Shown here: piece by piece, positions 32,758 through 44,784 of the stretch
Layout of the letters: every line of letters starts with the position of its first letter
Numbering within the stretch: position 1 is the first letter of the stretch
DNA from: Allodiplogaster sudhausi
Taxonomy: Eukaryota; Nematoda; Chromadorea; Rhabditida; Diplogasteridae
Direction of reading: 5' to 3'
Assembly (NCBI GenBank): GCA_945643635.1
Contig: CALZFC010000136.1
Location: forward strand, 473,501 to 537,500
DNA length: 64,000 nucleotides
Translations under genes and position numbers: made by a program
The notes under the pieces: model-generated
Told to the model about the DNA's origin: nothing
Database searches by the model: none
The model's input: only the letters and a program-made list of their open reading frames with translations

Positions 32758-35538
32758 ATGAAGTCAGTTAACCGTGTGCTTTCTGCTACATTTAATTCCT
32801 TCTGCTAACGACAATTGACTGAAAGCCAAAACAGACCCGTCAACTTCTACTACGAAGTGAGTGGGGAAGAGGCTGAGAGACTGCTTCTGAAATACGGCTG
32901 CGACGGCGAATTCCTTGCTCGTCCAAGCGGCTCAGCTCCAAATCATTACACGCTTTCTATCAAGTTGGTTTCGTTCTCGAAATTTTTTGCTTGTATTATA
33001 TATATATTTATTTATTTATATATGTATTTATATATGTATATATATTATATATACTGTCTTCAAAAATTCTGTAGATGTGCATTGATCTTGCAGTCGCTGC
33101 TCGTCGGTGACACATATAAAGATTCAAAAGAATGGAGATAGCCTGGATCTCTTTGGTGGTGAATCCTTTGCCTCTCTCTCCGATCTGGTTTCTTTCTACA
33201 TCGAGAATCCTGATCAATTGAAGGAAAAAAACGGCGAAACCATTGTAATCAGGTGTGCTGTGTGTTCCTTCGCTGTTATCGTGCACAATTTCGATCTTCT
33301 CTAGGCGAGCAGTGAAGATCCCCTCCGAGGAAGCGGGGAGCCGCCGAATGCCGCACGCGGAGAGATGGTTCCACGCCAATATCACTGGCAGGGATGCAGT
33401 GGCCATACTTGCCAGAGAGGTTGTCCTGTTCTGTGCTCTGCTTGAGACGGCTTCTCTCTTCCAGAAGCAGTGGTCCTTTCTGGTGCGAGAGAGCCAGCGC
33501 ACCCCTGGTCAATTCGTCATTTCTGTGAAAAGTGCGGAGGACTCCTTGAAGCATATCAAGATCTCTCGTAACCCCTTGACGGGTCGATTCCACGTGGGGG
33601 GAGGGGACGAGTTCGCTTCCATCTCCCATCTCCTCTCTCACTACAAAAGGAATCCAATGGTCGAACAAGGAACTCAGAATGTTGTTCGTCTCACCACTGT
33701 CAGTTCACTTTTTTGTCAGACAGCTATAGAATTGAGCAATTGTTTATTTTCCATTCCTTAATGTTGAACCGATTAAGATAGTCCCATCGACGAGAGTGCT
33801 ACTCGGAAGTTTCCTCGATCGTGTTTCTGTGATGGAGAGAGCAGTGGACGAGGCGAGTGGACATAAGGACGCCTTCTCCGAGGAGTTCGAGGTTGATCAC
33901 CTTTCAGGGAAAAGATGGGAGTCGTATCCACTAACATCAAAAGCATTGAGTCCTTTTCCTCTTGACAGTATTAATTTATAGAGGAAGGAGCTTAAGATTG
34001 ACATAGTATCCGATCTTTCGAGTGTTTCTCATGGTGCGAGTTTGTTGTGTGGAGGAGTGGTTGATTGGTTGCAGAGACTAAACAACGCAGATGAGCAGCT
34101 CTTCAGTAGAAAGCAAGGAAAACTCTCGGGTAACATCGACAAGAATCGTTACAAGAACATTGTCCCCTACGACCACACCCGCGTTCTCCTGAAGGACTCT
34201 CCTTCCAAGAGAGACTATATCAATGCCAATTACATACGAGTCAGGCTTCATTCCCTTCACTCATTCGCATTGCAAATCGCTTCAATATCACACTATGAGG
34301 GCAGTCATTTATCATGTCCAGTTGTCTAAGTAGAAGAATGAAAACCCATTCAGTTAGCCACTGACTCGGAAGACAAGAAGCGGCGCTCTTTCATCTCAAC
34401 CCAGGGCTGTCTGCCAGGAACAGTCGGAGACTTCTGGAGGATGTGCCACCAGGAGGGCATTGCAGTAATCGTTATGACGACGAAGGAAAACGAGAGAGGA
34501 AGAGTGAGTTCTCTCACTTCGTCTATTCTCTTATCTCATCTGCTTAACAGGCCAAATGCGAACGATACTGGCCAGCGGAAGGAAGCAAAATGACTGTCGA
34601 TCAAGATGAATACACACTACGCAACATAAAGGTCTCGGAAGAAACATGTTTAGAATACTTATTTATGGTATCATTCTAGGAGAGTTCATTCAAGCACAAT
34701 CACGAGGATTCCTTCATCCAACGCACGTTTCAATTGGTTTGCTACAAAAGTTAGTGGGGGGGGGGGGTTAGGTAGTTGTGAGAAGTATGAAATTGCCTTG
34801 AGGTGGGAAGACACGGACAGTGACTCAGCTGCAGTTCGTGGCCTGGCCAGACCATGGCTGTCCGGAAGATGCAGAGGCAGTGCTGGCCTTTCTGGCCCTC
34901 GTGGATTCCCACGCCAACGAACACCCGGAAGCTCCCGTTGTTGTGCACTGCAGGTCTCTTCTTCTTCCATTCTCAGCGTCGGAGAATTAGTCATTTCAGT
35001 GCTGGAATCGGACGAACGGGAACATTCATCGTCTTGGATGTCTTGCTGCGAGAAATCGACGAAAAGGGTCAGTACATCATAATTGATTCTTTTATTAAAG
35101 AATTTGTTTGAAAAATACAAACAGGCAAAATTCATAGTGGCATCTGCGACGACCTCTCACGAAGAGATTGAAATAAAAGTATATATTCGAGGAATGCAAA
35201 GTTGTAGGCCGCGAATGCTACATCGACGTGGCGAGTACTGTACTCGCAGTGAGAGAGCAGAGACAAGGAATGGTGCAGACGGAGGCGCAGTACAGGCGAG
35301 TCCCCTCTTGAAATGGCCATGACTCTCCTCCATTCACAGATTCATCTACCGCGCCGTTGCCTGCTATGTCAAGAAGAAGTTGTACGGGCGAGAGGACGCT
35401 GCCCCCGCAGTGGAAGCCCTCCCTCTCCCTTCGGCCTCTCCTGACCCTCTCTTCCCTCTCCCAGACTCCTCTCTCCATCACTCGTCTTCACAACCTAAGC
35501 CCTTGGCTCAATGCGCATATGTAAATGGGTCGATCTAA
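32758..35538 (+). CDS. ptp-2: SHP2-type tyrosine phosphatase (two SH2 domains plus PTP; corkscrew/PTP-2 homologue)
   Basis: Cytoplasmic phosphatase acting downstream of receptor tyrosine kinases in Ras/MAPK signalling (known). Fourteen exons join in frame to 578 residues. The first is only 5 bases (ATGAA, 32758-32762), directly after the acceptor cttcacag. N-SH2: [20 protein letters not shown] and [22 protein letters not shown]2: [20 protein letters not shown] and [57 protein letters not shown], the catalytic [10 protein letters not shown] split by an intron, and QTEAQYRFIY. The intron after 35295 appears to use a GC donor. The C-terminal tail after the PTP domain is short and carries little of the vertebrate tail. 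Confidence 0.95.
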
Positions 35539-36007
35539 GATGTTTTGAATGCTAGGATGTTCTTTATCGGGTGGTAACTCTGAGATGGAATGATTGGTTA
35601 GCCTCTCTGATCTCTTCTTCTCTACCCTTCCCATGCGATTTTCACTGGTATACCCGCCGGTTTCATCTGAATGATTCACGGTCTTGTCGCGTCCTTGCCC
35701 TTCTTCATTTCACCCCTACTTTCGTAATTCTAGTTAGCGAATTTTACGTGTATTCTTGTCTATGTCGGCGGAGACCGTTGTTTCAGTTCTTTCTTTGTTT
35801 GTGTACGTTCTCTTTAAATGCGTTCGGTCCGCGTCGTAAAGAGTTCTTTCACAAGGAAGAAGGTAGAGAACGGAACAAGTGCTTGCAATCTGAAGCATGG
35901 GATGGACGAGGGAGCAGAACAAGGAAAGGGGCAGAACAAGCAAGACCAGCGTGAGTCATCCAAAGTTAGTATTGATTTGAAGGTGTCACCGACGTCTTCC
36001 AGTGCAA
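35539..36007. other. intergenic/3' UTR of the phosphatase
   Basis: No conserved gene. A plus-strand frame beginning at 35818 is low-complexity and is overlapped by the nucleoredoxin start. Confidence 0.5.
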
Positions 36008-36909
36008 ATGGCTCATCTGCTGGGGGACACCCCTCTTCTTCTTCATGTCAAACATTCCTACACTTCTCGTCAGCTTCTGGCAGTTCGTTCTCTCTCCCCA
36101 TTATGTAGAGCTAAAGATTAAATTGAGGGGAAGCTGGTTGCCTTTTACTTCTCGGCTCACTGGTGCCCTCCCTGTAAAAGATTCACTCAGATTCTCAAGG
36201 TAAGTGCTTCCTCTGCAAGGACACAACTCATTGTATTAGTTGTACAATACAGAGATTCTACGAGGAAAGTGCTGGAGTTGAAGTTCCCTTCGAGGTTGTG
36301 TTTGTCTCTTCCGATAGATCTGAAGAGGAGATGGCAGAGTACTTGGATGAGCAGGGCTCTTGGCTGCATCTCCCCTTCGGCCATCCAACAATCGCGTATT
36401 ACTCTTCTTCCATTCAAGTTTTAATTCCCTTTTTATCTCCACAAGCATAAATAGCGTTGCACCGCGGAACACATATACATGTACATGTTTAACTATTTAT
36501 ATGGATTCCGGTTTTGGCTTTCGCCCAAAACGCTCAGCGCAGCAGGCAGCCTAGGAAAATTCTTGGCGATAATTAACACCAGTCAGAGTTTTCAACATTT
36601 CGATTAGTTTACGAATAAGGAATAAATAAAAGATGCTTAAAGTGGATTGAAGAGACATATCGCGGCAATTCTCCGTGATCGGAATTCCATTCGTAGTCGT
36701 GACAGCACCAAGCGGGGAAGTCATCACAACGAGAGGCCGAGCAGACATTGAAGTCAGGCTTCTGCTTCTCTCTCTCTCCTCTCTCACTATTTCGTGTTCT
36801 ATTTCAGAATCGTTCATCTACAGAATCTCTTCTTCATTCATGGGCTAAGCTGGCAGGCCTTTCACTGCAAGAGTCGTCCTCAATCACGCCAACCTTTACT
36901 AAATTGTAG
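36008..36909 (+). CDS. nucleoredoxin/tryparedoxin-like thioredoxin-fold protein
   Basis: Redox protein of the thioredoxin superfamily. Exons 36008-36082, 36128-36199, 36253-36395, 36653-36752 and 36808-36909 join to 163 residues. Seen: MAHLLGDTPLLLHVKHSYTS, GKLVAFYFSAHWCPPCKRFT with the active-site motif WCPPC, FEVVFVSSDRSEEEMAEYL, WLHLPFG, and VIGIPFVVVTAPSGEVI with the conserved cis-proline (IP) and TTRGRADI. Length and motif order fit single-domain nucleoredoxin-like proteins. The start was chosen because the 45-bp first intron then restores the usual link between GDT..L and GKLVA. Confidence 0.88.
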
Positions 36910-37763
36910 ATGGAGTGTCATATACACGTATGTATGTAGCATCCTCTTACGCACATCCAGATAAGATAATCGACGAAACTTACTGAACATTCTAAATCGA
37001 ATATATATTTGAAAAAATATAAAAATTGTAAATACATTGTGATGCAGTGAAGTTTTGCCAGAGGGGCGCGTTCGCACGCTCAGCATCCATCCAAATTTTA
37101 TAAATTAAATATTTTTAATATGCAGAGCCAATAAGGTAGCACACTTAAATGTAAACTGAAAGAGCTCATGTATAATATTGTATGGGAGCACTATTAGGAG
37201 CTCGTTTTAACCCTCTTAAATATTCCCAGTCACTTCTATTATGCTGGTGTGCCAAAAACAGGCGGATTCGAAATCGTATATTCACCCCTTTTGTCCTCTT
37301 AAAGATATTTCATTCGTGCACTTTTCGAACAATGCGAAAGTGCAATTTTATTAAGAATATCTAAAATAGGAGAGAGAGAGCGGGGGGAGAGGAAGAGTGA
37401 GCTCTCTCTAGAGAGAGAAAGAGTGAGAGAGAGAGAGAGAGAGTGATAACAGGAAATGATCTTAAAAAAACATATCACCAGAATGCTTCAATTGTGACAA
37501 AAAAGCGACTATTTAAATTTAATTTGAGAGAATATATTGAGATTGAATAATATTAACAATTTGACCGAAGCGGTAGGCGTAATGTTGGAATGTTTCCAAG
37601 AGAATGAGAGAACGTTGCCATGGCAAGTGCTGTTGTGTGGATGGAGATTGCTTTCATTTCTTTTTCTCTCTCTGTTTCTTTTTCTCTCTCTCTCTCAGTG
37701 TCTGCTATCTCTCATCATCCATATCTGCTTCATCCTTTTACATCTCTTCAACTAGTGCTTTGA
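36910..37763. other. intergenic
   Basis: AT-rich, with a short GA tract at about 37370-37445. No gene recognised; the 5' end of the transporter gene may lie here. Confidence 0.5.
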
Positions 37764-39575
37764 ATGGACGTTCTGCTCAACGATGGCAGCGAAGTCCAAC
37801 AGCCCGTGGACATGAAAACATTGCTGGCAGGTTCTTATATGCGAATTTTCTTCTTTCTTTCTATCTCCTTTCTCAAACTAAGGACTGGATGGAGTTCACA
37901 AGTCTTTTCTTCTCATATCCATTTCCTTGACATGCATTGTCTTCTTCATCTCTTTCCTGCATGCTTTCGTCATCAATCAATACGTGTCGAATGAAAGGAT
38001 TCAGACAGATCTCTACTACATCGCCTTCCTCTTTCCAGTGAGTTGCCCTTTTCCTCCCTCTCCTTATTCCCTTCCGAATTCCCTTGCAGATGACATCCCT
38101 CTGTGCCGTGGTTGGAATGATGGTTCCGCGTGCGGCTACCTTTCTCTATGCCGTGGCCCTCGTGTGAGTCCTTTCTACTGCTTTGGCTGTTCTCTCCCAT
38201 TCTCTTTTAGATATCTCATGCTTTGTCTCTTCGTCTGCGTCTCTCTTCTCTTCAACATCTCCGGTGGTCGTCAACAGTTCTGTCGAACTCTCTACTCCTC
38301 TGGCCGTCAACTTTCTATGCGTGTCACGCCTCTCTGCTGCTTCAAATCTCTACCGTCCATTGCCCCATCGGAGTAGGAAGACTCATTATTTTAAGTTTCT
38401 ATCTAGCAAGCTTCTATTAGCTGAATGGTATCAAAATTTTAATTCCTATATATTCTTGGTAGTCATATATTAACTGAACTTATTACTGAAATAGAAGAAG
38501 ATGTAGAGAGAATGAGCAAAGAAAGAGATGTACAAAAAGAGATGGCAGATAAAAAAAGAGATAGTGAGAAAGAGATGAGAGAAAGACGGAGAGAGAGTGA
38601 AAAGAAAGATAAACAGGGAGAGAGAGGGAGAGAGCGAGAGCGAGGGATAACTATTGAGGCGCAACGTGCGTCGTGTGGAGTGGATGGTCCTGCAATCTCA
38701 TCTGCTGCGCCTGATACTCGAGGCTGCCAATGTCGTCGTCTTTCTCGAAATCAACCACCGACAGCATATGTAGGACTCACTCTCTCTCTCTCTCGGACTC
38801 ACTCTCCCTCTCTCTCAGACTCACTCTCCCTCTCTCGCTCTCTCTCAGACTCCCTGTCTCCCATTCTTCCTCCCTCTTTTTCCCTCCAGTCTTTCTCCCT
38901 CTCCAATGTTCTCCCTTGAGGTGGTTCCTCTTCTCCCAACTTCTCGGCCTTCTCTCTATGCTCTTCGCTTCCTACGGCTGTTACATCCTCGTTGCTGCGT
39001 GCAGTGTATGTCATTTCATGATTCTTGTCCTTGTCGCTCTCTTTCTCTCCTCCTCCTCCATCTCTCTCTCCCTTTTCCCTTGCCTTTGAGTGTGAAGTTC
39101 GTCCCCACCGTTTCCTCGTTCTCTTCCGCTGCGTGGACATTGCCCAGTGCCTGTACACGATCCAGAAGTTCACCTTTGACTTGGCCACCCTCGCTGGCCT
39201 CGTCCGATCCGATCCGCTCTTCAGTCCTTCTGCCAAGGCACAGTGTTCGTCTCTCCCTCTCTTTCACTCCCTCCCAGCTCTCTCTTTGTCTGGACATCCT
39301 TCATGCTGACGTGGGAGATGCTGCTGATGTCGTGTCTCTTGACGTACCTCCTTCGGCCGGGTCAATCCTCTCTGCTTGACAAGTACCGCCGATCCCCTTC
39401 AATCGCCGATGCTTCCTTCAGTGGTTGTCCTTCCTGTACTTCTCTTCTAGTAGATTGCCTCCTTGCAGATCCCTCCGGGACGAAGAAGCCCCGTGCCCAG
39501 CCCACTACGGGGAGTCTGCCGCCATCCCCTTCATCGCCATGGCGAAGACTACCTCCTATGACCGATAGAATCTAG
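37764..39575 (+). CDS. organic solute transporter subunit alpha (SLC51A/OSTA-like)
   Basis: Multi-pass membrane protein; in vertebrates OST-alpha pairs with OST-beta to export bile acids and steroids (known), and nematodes have several paralogues. The start ATG follows the acceptor ttcaactag. Exons join in frame: LLISISLTCIVFFISFLHAF, TDLYYIAFLFPMTSLCAVVG, MVPRAATFLYAVALVYLMLC, SGGRQQF, a Cys-containing segment (TPLCCFKSLPSIAPSE), HLLRLILEAANVVVFLEINH, WFLFSQLLGLLSMLFASYGC, HRFLVLFRCVDIAQCLYTIQ and LFVWTSFMLTWEMLLMSCLL. Six to seven hydrophobic spans result. The gene is shorter at the N-terminus than vertebrate OSTA. The frame of the last small exon is ambiguous (stop at 39568 or 39575). Confidence 0.85.
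38500..38650. repeat. GA-rich tract in intron
   Basis: Purine-rich in the sense direction of the transporter gene. Confidence 0.85.
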
Positions 39576-39943
39576 CAGTCAATTCTTAGTACTCACAACA
39601 ACAACCTTTACTATTTTCCGAAGGCACTTCAAAACCAAAAGGAAGAAATGAAAAGGCAAAGGCAACACGGGTATAAATAAATTAACATAATTTGCAGAAG
39701 AATAAAAAAAGATTATGTACGTCAAATATGCAATAGTGGTGAAATGTAATAGAAAGGAAGAGAGATTGGTGGGACTAGAATAGCCAATCTTTTCTCCTTC
39801 TCTTATTGCCACTCAACTCTTCTGCTTAATGGCAGAAGCGACCGGATCGATATTATGAAATCTAGAAAAGAATCAACGAGAGATAAACAGAATTGATGAA
39901 GAAAATCGTTAAGGGCAGATAAAAGGAAAGAGAATCTGTAGGT

Positions 39944-40184
39944 CTAATCCTTTTCGAGGGCTTCAAGTTGGTCCATGTCACTCGGGTCCAACTTCTCGAT
40001 CTCCTTCTCTGCAAAGGGCGGGATCATAAAGGAAAGGATGGAACTAATAGATAGAAAAGAGACCAAAGTAAGATGAGATCTTCTTGATGACGAAGAGAGC
40101 GTTGTCACTGTCCACGAAGTTGATAGCAATCCCTGCCTTTCCAAAGCGCCCAGTTCGGCCAATTCTTCAACAAAGGAAGGTAGA

Positions 40185-40224
<40 letters not shown>

Positions 40225-43200
40225 GAGAGAGAGGATGGAGGGAAAGAGACATAGGCTGACCGATGGAGATAAGTTTCATAGTCTGGTTCAGTAGGCACGT
40301 TGAGATGCACTGGGGGATCATAGTTGATGACAAGGGTCACGTGGCTGATGTCTATTCCTGCAATCCAAAAAGAACTAGTAAAACAGAGGACGGAAATGTT
40401 GAAAAAATACTAATCGATGATGGGAACGCTCAGTACATTCAAAATGTAGAGCGGTATTAAAAAATAAAATACAGTAAATTTGTTTACATGTACACTACCA
40501 ATCTATGGTGTGAACTATGAAACCCAAGAGTCTGCATAAATCAAGAAACGAACCGCGAGCGCAGACATTTGTAGTAATGAGAACCTTGTGCAGGCCATCC
40601 TTAAAGTCACTGATGGCCTTCGCTCGATCCAACACTGTCAGTTCTCCATGGAGAAGGGCGACCTACAAGAACTCTTCGTCAGCCCACCCCTCCCCCTCCC
40701 CTCGTGTTCCTCCAAGAAGAACTCTTCCTCAGCCCTCCCCACTCCCCTAACCTCGTGTTCCTCCAAGAAGAACTCTTCCTCAGCCCTCCCCTCCCCACTC
40801 CCCTAACCTCGTGTTCCTCCAAGAAGAACTCTTCGTCAGCCCTCCCCTCCCCACTCCCATAACCTCGTGTTCCTCCATGAACTCTTCCTCAGCCCTCTCC
40901 TCCCCCTCCCCTAACCTCGTATTCCTCCAAGAAGAACTCTTCGTCAGCCCACCCCTCCCCCTCCCCTAACCTCGTGTTCCTCCAAGAAGAACTCTTCCTC
41001 AGCCCTCCCCTCCCCACTCCCCTAACCTCGTGTTCCTCCAAGAAGAACTCTTCCTCAGCCCTCCCCTCCCCACAACCCTAACCTCGTGTCCCTTCTCTCG
41101 CAACCGAGTGGCCAGCCAGGCTGCACTCTGTCTTGTGTGGCAGAAGACGATAGCAGATGCGATGGTCAGTCCAGAGTAGAGATTCACAACAGCCTGGAAT
41201 AATTGCTCCTACTATGAATTTGAGTCGCATTTTCTTCTTCTTAAGTTCGGAGCATGTTCCGAAAGAAACAGTGACAATTTAAGCTACTGAAATGGGAAAA
41301 CGTAATCAGGAATGGAAAAGTATACTATTACTTAATGACAGAAGTTAATCTAAATAGGAATTCCGGAAGCTAAAAAATTTAAGTTTGACGATATTTTTCT
41401 CAGTCTAAACGAACTTTCAGAAATTGTTAAAAAGGCTGTAAAAGGACCTCGGCCGTAATCCATAAGAAAAGAACACGCAAGTCGAGAGACGCAGACATTA
41501 CAGTATGGTAGATTTTAAGCTCTTCCGACAGATATTTAATATCTTGTATGGTACTCACTAAGCGAAAAAATTTCGAAAGATCTGTCTAATTAAGAAAAGA
41601 GATAGAGAAAAAAATGAGAAGGAGAAAGAGAGAAAGTGAGGGAAAATAAATAGTGAAGAGGAAAGAGGAAGAGAGCGAGAGATTAGGCGAACCTGGTACT
41701 TGGCCTCCCGATTCAGGCATTCCACGTAGTACTGCTTGATATTCGGCAAAGTCTGCTCACATTTCCGCAATCTAAACATGGAAAAGTAACAAGCTAAAGA
41801 AGCAAAGATGGGACCAACGTGACTGAGACGGGTTTGCGGATGATCTTGTTGGCGAATTGGATAACGGGGTCATCGTAGGTGGCAGAGAAGAGCATGGTCT
41901 GCACACTCGGAGAAGCCTTTCCAATCTCGCTGCAAGAAAACACCCTTCTACTTTACTCTCCTCCGCTCTCTCTTTCTCTTCAGCTCTGCGCTCCCTCTCT
42001 ATCTCTCTCTTTCTTCTGCCCCTTTCGGCCACTTACTTGTAAATGCGAATGGAGAGGTCGTGGTGGCCTTGCTGGCTTATCATTACATCAGCTTCATCCA
42101 GGACAAGGCAAAGAATCTATAGAATCAAGGGCATCCAATACAAATGGAATGGAAAAACGTCAAACGAGAGAATAGCATAATGGAAACAGAAAAGAGAATA
42201 AAGATTACTTTGGAAGGATCGAAGAGATGGAGTTTCGTGACGTAATCTAACATCTTGCCAGGAGTGCCAATGATAATCTGCTCTTTCAGCTCCTGCCCGC
42301 GAGTTACTGAAAAATTGAAGGAAAATTATCAACAATCAAAGTATACTTTGAATAATGAATTTTTTTTTATATAAGCTTACGTTGTTTTTCGTTTCGATTG
42401 CTAGGCAAACTGCTACGTAAAAATAATGAAAAAAAAACCTCGTGTTCCCTTTACTGCGTAGTGGACTTTGACTTCTGGCATGAAGTGTGCCATTTGAGTG
42501 AGAACATTGCCGATCTGCATGGCCAACTCGTAAGTCGGAGCAAGACAAACACACTGAGGCCACTGGTTCTCCGGCTGCACCCGAGACAGCATCGTCAATA
42601 CGAAGGCCGCCGTCTTCCCAGTCCCGGACTGGGACTGTGCAATCAGATTCGTTGGTCTTCAAGTATAAAAGGTCAATGCAAAGAGTGATAAGCCAAGTTA
42701 ACAACTAACGGTTCCATGAGAAGAAGTGGCAAGGCGAACTCTTGAATGCGTGAAGGTTGTTGAAATGACATGAGCTGAATTGCCTTCAAAAGTGGCTCCT
42801 TCCTAAACAAGCCAATTCCAGGGGATCGTGCAATATTCAAGAAAAGGCCAATTTATCAGCAAAAATACTAACAGTCGCATGTCTTCAAAGCTGTGAACAG
42901 AATGCAGAGGAGAAGTAGGGTCAAGTTGCTGGGAGTGGATGTCAACACTCTCAGACCTCATCATGTTTACTTTCTTATGGATGAATTTATTCAGTAGAGC
43001 AACTTCTTCAGGCGTCATGGCTAAAATTCGAATTCAACGAAATATTTTCCAAGATATAAATGACTCACGCTTCTCAATTCCAGATGTGTTATCATGATCA
43101 GAAATAGTTGGGTGCTCGATCTTGGGGCCGCCAGGCTGAACAAATATTCATGATTCTGTTTAGAAGAAAAACGATAAAAGGTGCTTACAGCAACGATTGT

Positions 43201-43454
43201 TGCAGGAGACTGCAGAAGCGCATCGCCTTAAAAAGACCGATGAGTTCGACTTAGAGACTTGCTCCTGCGACAAACCATTGAAGCTAGTAGATGAGAAGAA
43301 AGTAGAATTTCTTTCCGAATGACCGCTCGCTTTTGGCGATGTGGAGCAGATCTGAGATATATACAGTCACTTCTCGAAAGAAGATCAAGAGTTGAGCAGC
43401 AGGGCAAACCTCTCTTTGTTGCTGCTCAGTCAAAGCAGCACCCCAGTCCTCCAT
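39944..43454 (-). CDS. DEAD-box RNA helicase DDX19/DBP5
   Basis: ATPase that remodels mRNPs at the nuclear pore during mRNA export (known). The start at 43454 gives MEDWGAALTEQQQRE; several short exons follow before MTPEEVALLNKFIHKKVNMM. Core motifs are in order: Q-motif region QPSRIQEFALPLLL, motif I SQSGTGKTAAF, PTYELAMQIG (Ia), TPGKMLDY (Ib), VLDEADVM (II), FSATYDDPV (III), AIVFCHTR (IV), TTNVCARGIDI (V) and HRIGRTGRFG (VI). NIKQYYVEC and the C-terminal EKLDPSDMDQLEALEKD are typical of DDX19. Two features are odd: a 57-bp minisatellite in the intron before the HGELT exon, and a tandem duplication over the start region. Confidence 0.94.
40195..40240. repeat. (GA)n microsatellite in intron
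   Basis: (CT)n in the sense direction of DDX19. Confidence 0.9.
40675..41090. repeat. 57-bp minisatellite in DDX19 intron (7-8 copies)
   Basis: Units of about 57 bp containing CCTAACCTCGTGTTCC and AAGAAGAACTCTTC. The array fills the intron between the RLREKGHEV and VALLHGEL exons and reaches both splice sites. Confidence 0.92.
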
Positions 43455-43545
43455 CCTACAAATACAAATTCAAATGCAAATTTGGACGCCGTCCTCCATC
43501 CTACAAATACAAATTCAAATGCAAATTTGGACGCCTCAGTCAAAG
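43452..43545. repeat. 48-bp tandem duplication at DDX19 start
   Basis: Two copies of a segment with CCTCCATCCTACAAATAC and AATTTGGACGCC. Each carries the reverse complement of ATGGAGGA, so a second ATG lies 48 bp upstream of the real start. Confidence 0.92.
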
Positions 43546-43772
43546 GGCATTTTGACACATCACACGACCAAACAAACTGAATTGATAAACGGCGTTACCG
43601 AATATAAGGTCAAGGATGTTGATGTTTTCCTAGCGAGTACCTCCTTTACTTAATTTTCTTGTAATTTTCTTGTAACCCCTTATCAGGAAGAACGAATAAT
43701 TTGCTTCGATCGATCCTGAATTGAAGTAATCCTGGATAGGAAGAATCGGTTTCTTTATCCATTTTCTTTCCG

Positions 43773-43786
43773 ATGTCCGAAGAGAA
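43773..43786 (+). other. first codons of SSU72, severed by the retrotransposon
   Basis: ATG TCC GAA GAG followed by AA lies directly against the left end of the retrotransposon. At the right end (49066) the sequence resumes AAG CTG CGA TTC. Together they read MSEE-KLRFAV, the normal start of SSU72. See the entry at 49066. Confidence 0.75.
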
Positions 43787-44699
43787 TTGTTGATTATCGG
43801 CTTGGATGTAAGTAATTCTAGTAGGAAGGGAAGTTTGCATACGGTAGTATGGAGTAAGAGTGCTCGGGAAAAAAGCGAGCTGTTGCTACGCAGTTAAAAA
43901 GGCGTAAAGTTGTCCGTTAGCAGTGAGAAAATGCATTAGCAGTTACAGAGTGTAAGGGTTCAACTGCTAAATTATACTGCTTCTGGACTACGAAGCTGTT
44001 GCATAGCATTGCATAGTGAACTGCTAATATTTTGAATTTCGAAAATTCCTGCTACGATTAGCCTTAAAGAACATTGTAAGGAACAAAATAGAATCTAGTG
44101 CTCCGTCCGCCCTATGTTCCGACTGTGCACTCAGCTCTTAAGAAATGTATAGTTCGAAAAATCCGTCGAATCTCGCCTGCTGCCCTGGGTAGGCATCCAA
44201 GAGCCGGCTTAATTTACAAGTTTTAAAGCCCCTCTTCGGCCGATGCATGTAAAGTAGGGAACAGTGAAGTGCTTTGGTAAATTGTGAACAGTACATATTT
44301 CCGGTGTGTTGACACTCGTCAGTACAGTACTCAGTTTAGCAGTATAGAAGTTCCCGTTAAGAAAACAACTTTCCGGTGTTATGGCACTCGGCGCCAATAG
44401 TATGCAATTTAGCAGTTCAAAAGTACTGCTAAGCAACTGCTTAGAACCGGCCTAGCCTTCGTTTTGCACTCATTTAGCAGCAGCTACGCATCCAATGAGC
44501 AGCGTAGCCGTTGAAAATGCACGCAGGAGCAGTTACAGAGTGTAAGGGTTCAACTGCTAAACAACCTGCTAAGTCGTTGCTCTTGTAGTGCGTAGCAACT
44601 GCTCGCTTTTTTCCCGAGTGATGTGCAGGTTTGGGCGGGAAAAAAAGGACGCCTCTAGTGCAAGCTAGGGGCAAGTCATTCTAATCTTGGCTGTGTAAG
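43785..44699 (+). repeat. split repeat A1 (interrupted)
   Basis: Matches A2 at 47760-47918 except for a 756-bp insertion plus the duplicated TG and a few base changes. Confidence 0.9.
43863..44618. mobile_element. non-autonomous DNA transposon (MITE-like) nested in repeat A1
   Basis: Terminal inverted repeats of about 30 bp starting CTCGGGAAAAAAGCGAGC with one mismatch. TG stands on both sides (43861-43862 and 44619-44620), while the uninterrupted sequence in A2 (near 47835) has a single TG, proving the insertion. No coding capacity. Inside are a 33-bp direct repeat (43938-43970 and 44528-44560) and many TTAGCAG/CTGCTAA heptamers in both orientations, which resemble transposase-binding subterminal repeats. 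Confidence 0.9.
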
Positions 44700-44784
44700 G
44701 TGGTGACTCTTTTTCGTGGTTACGTCATTCTTGGTATGTTGGTTTATTATTATTAATTATTAGATCGAATTTGTCTGATTCAGC

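Noticed and set aside
35818..36108. Plus-strand frame between phosphatase and nucleoredoxin
   Set aside because: Ser-rich, no homologue, and overlaps the better-supported nucleoredoxin start in another frame.
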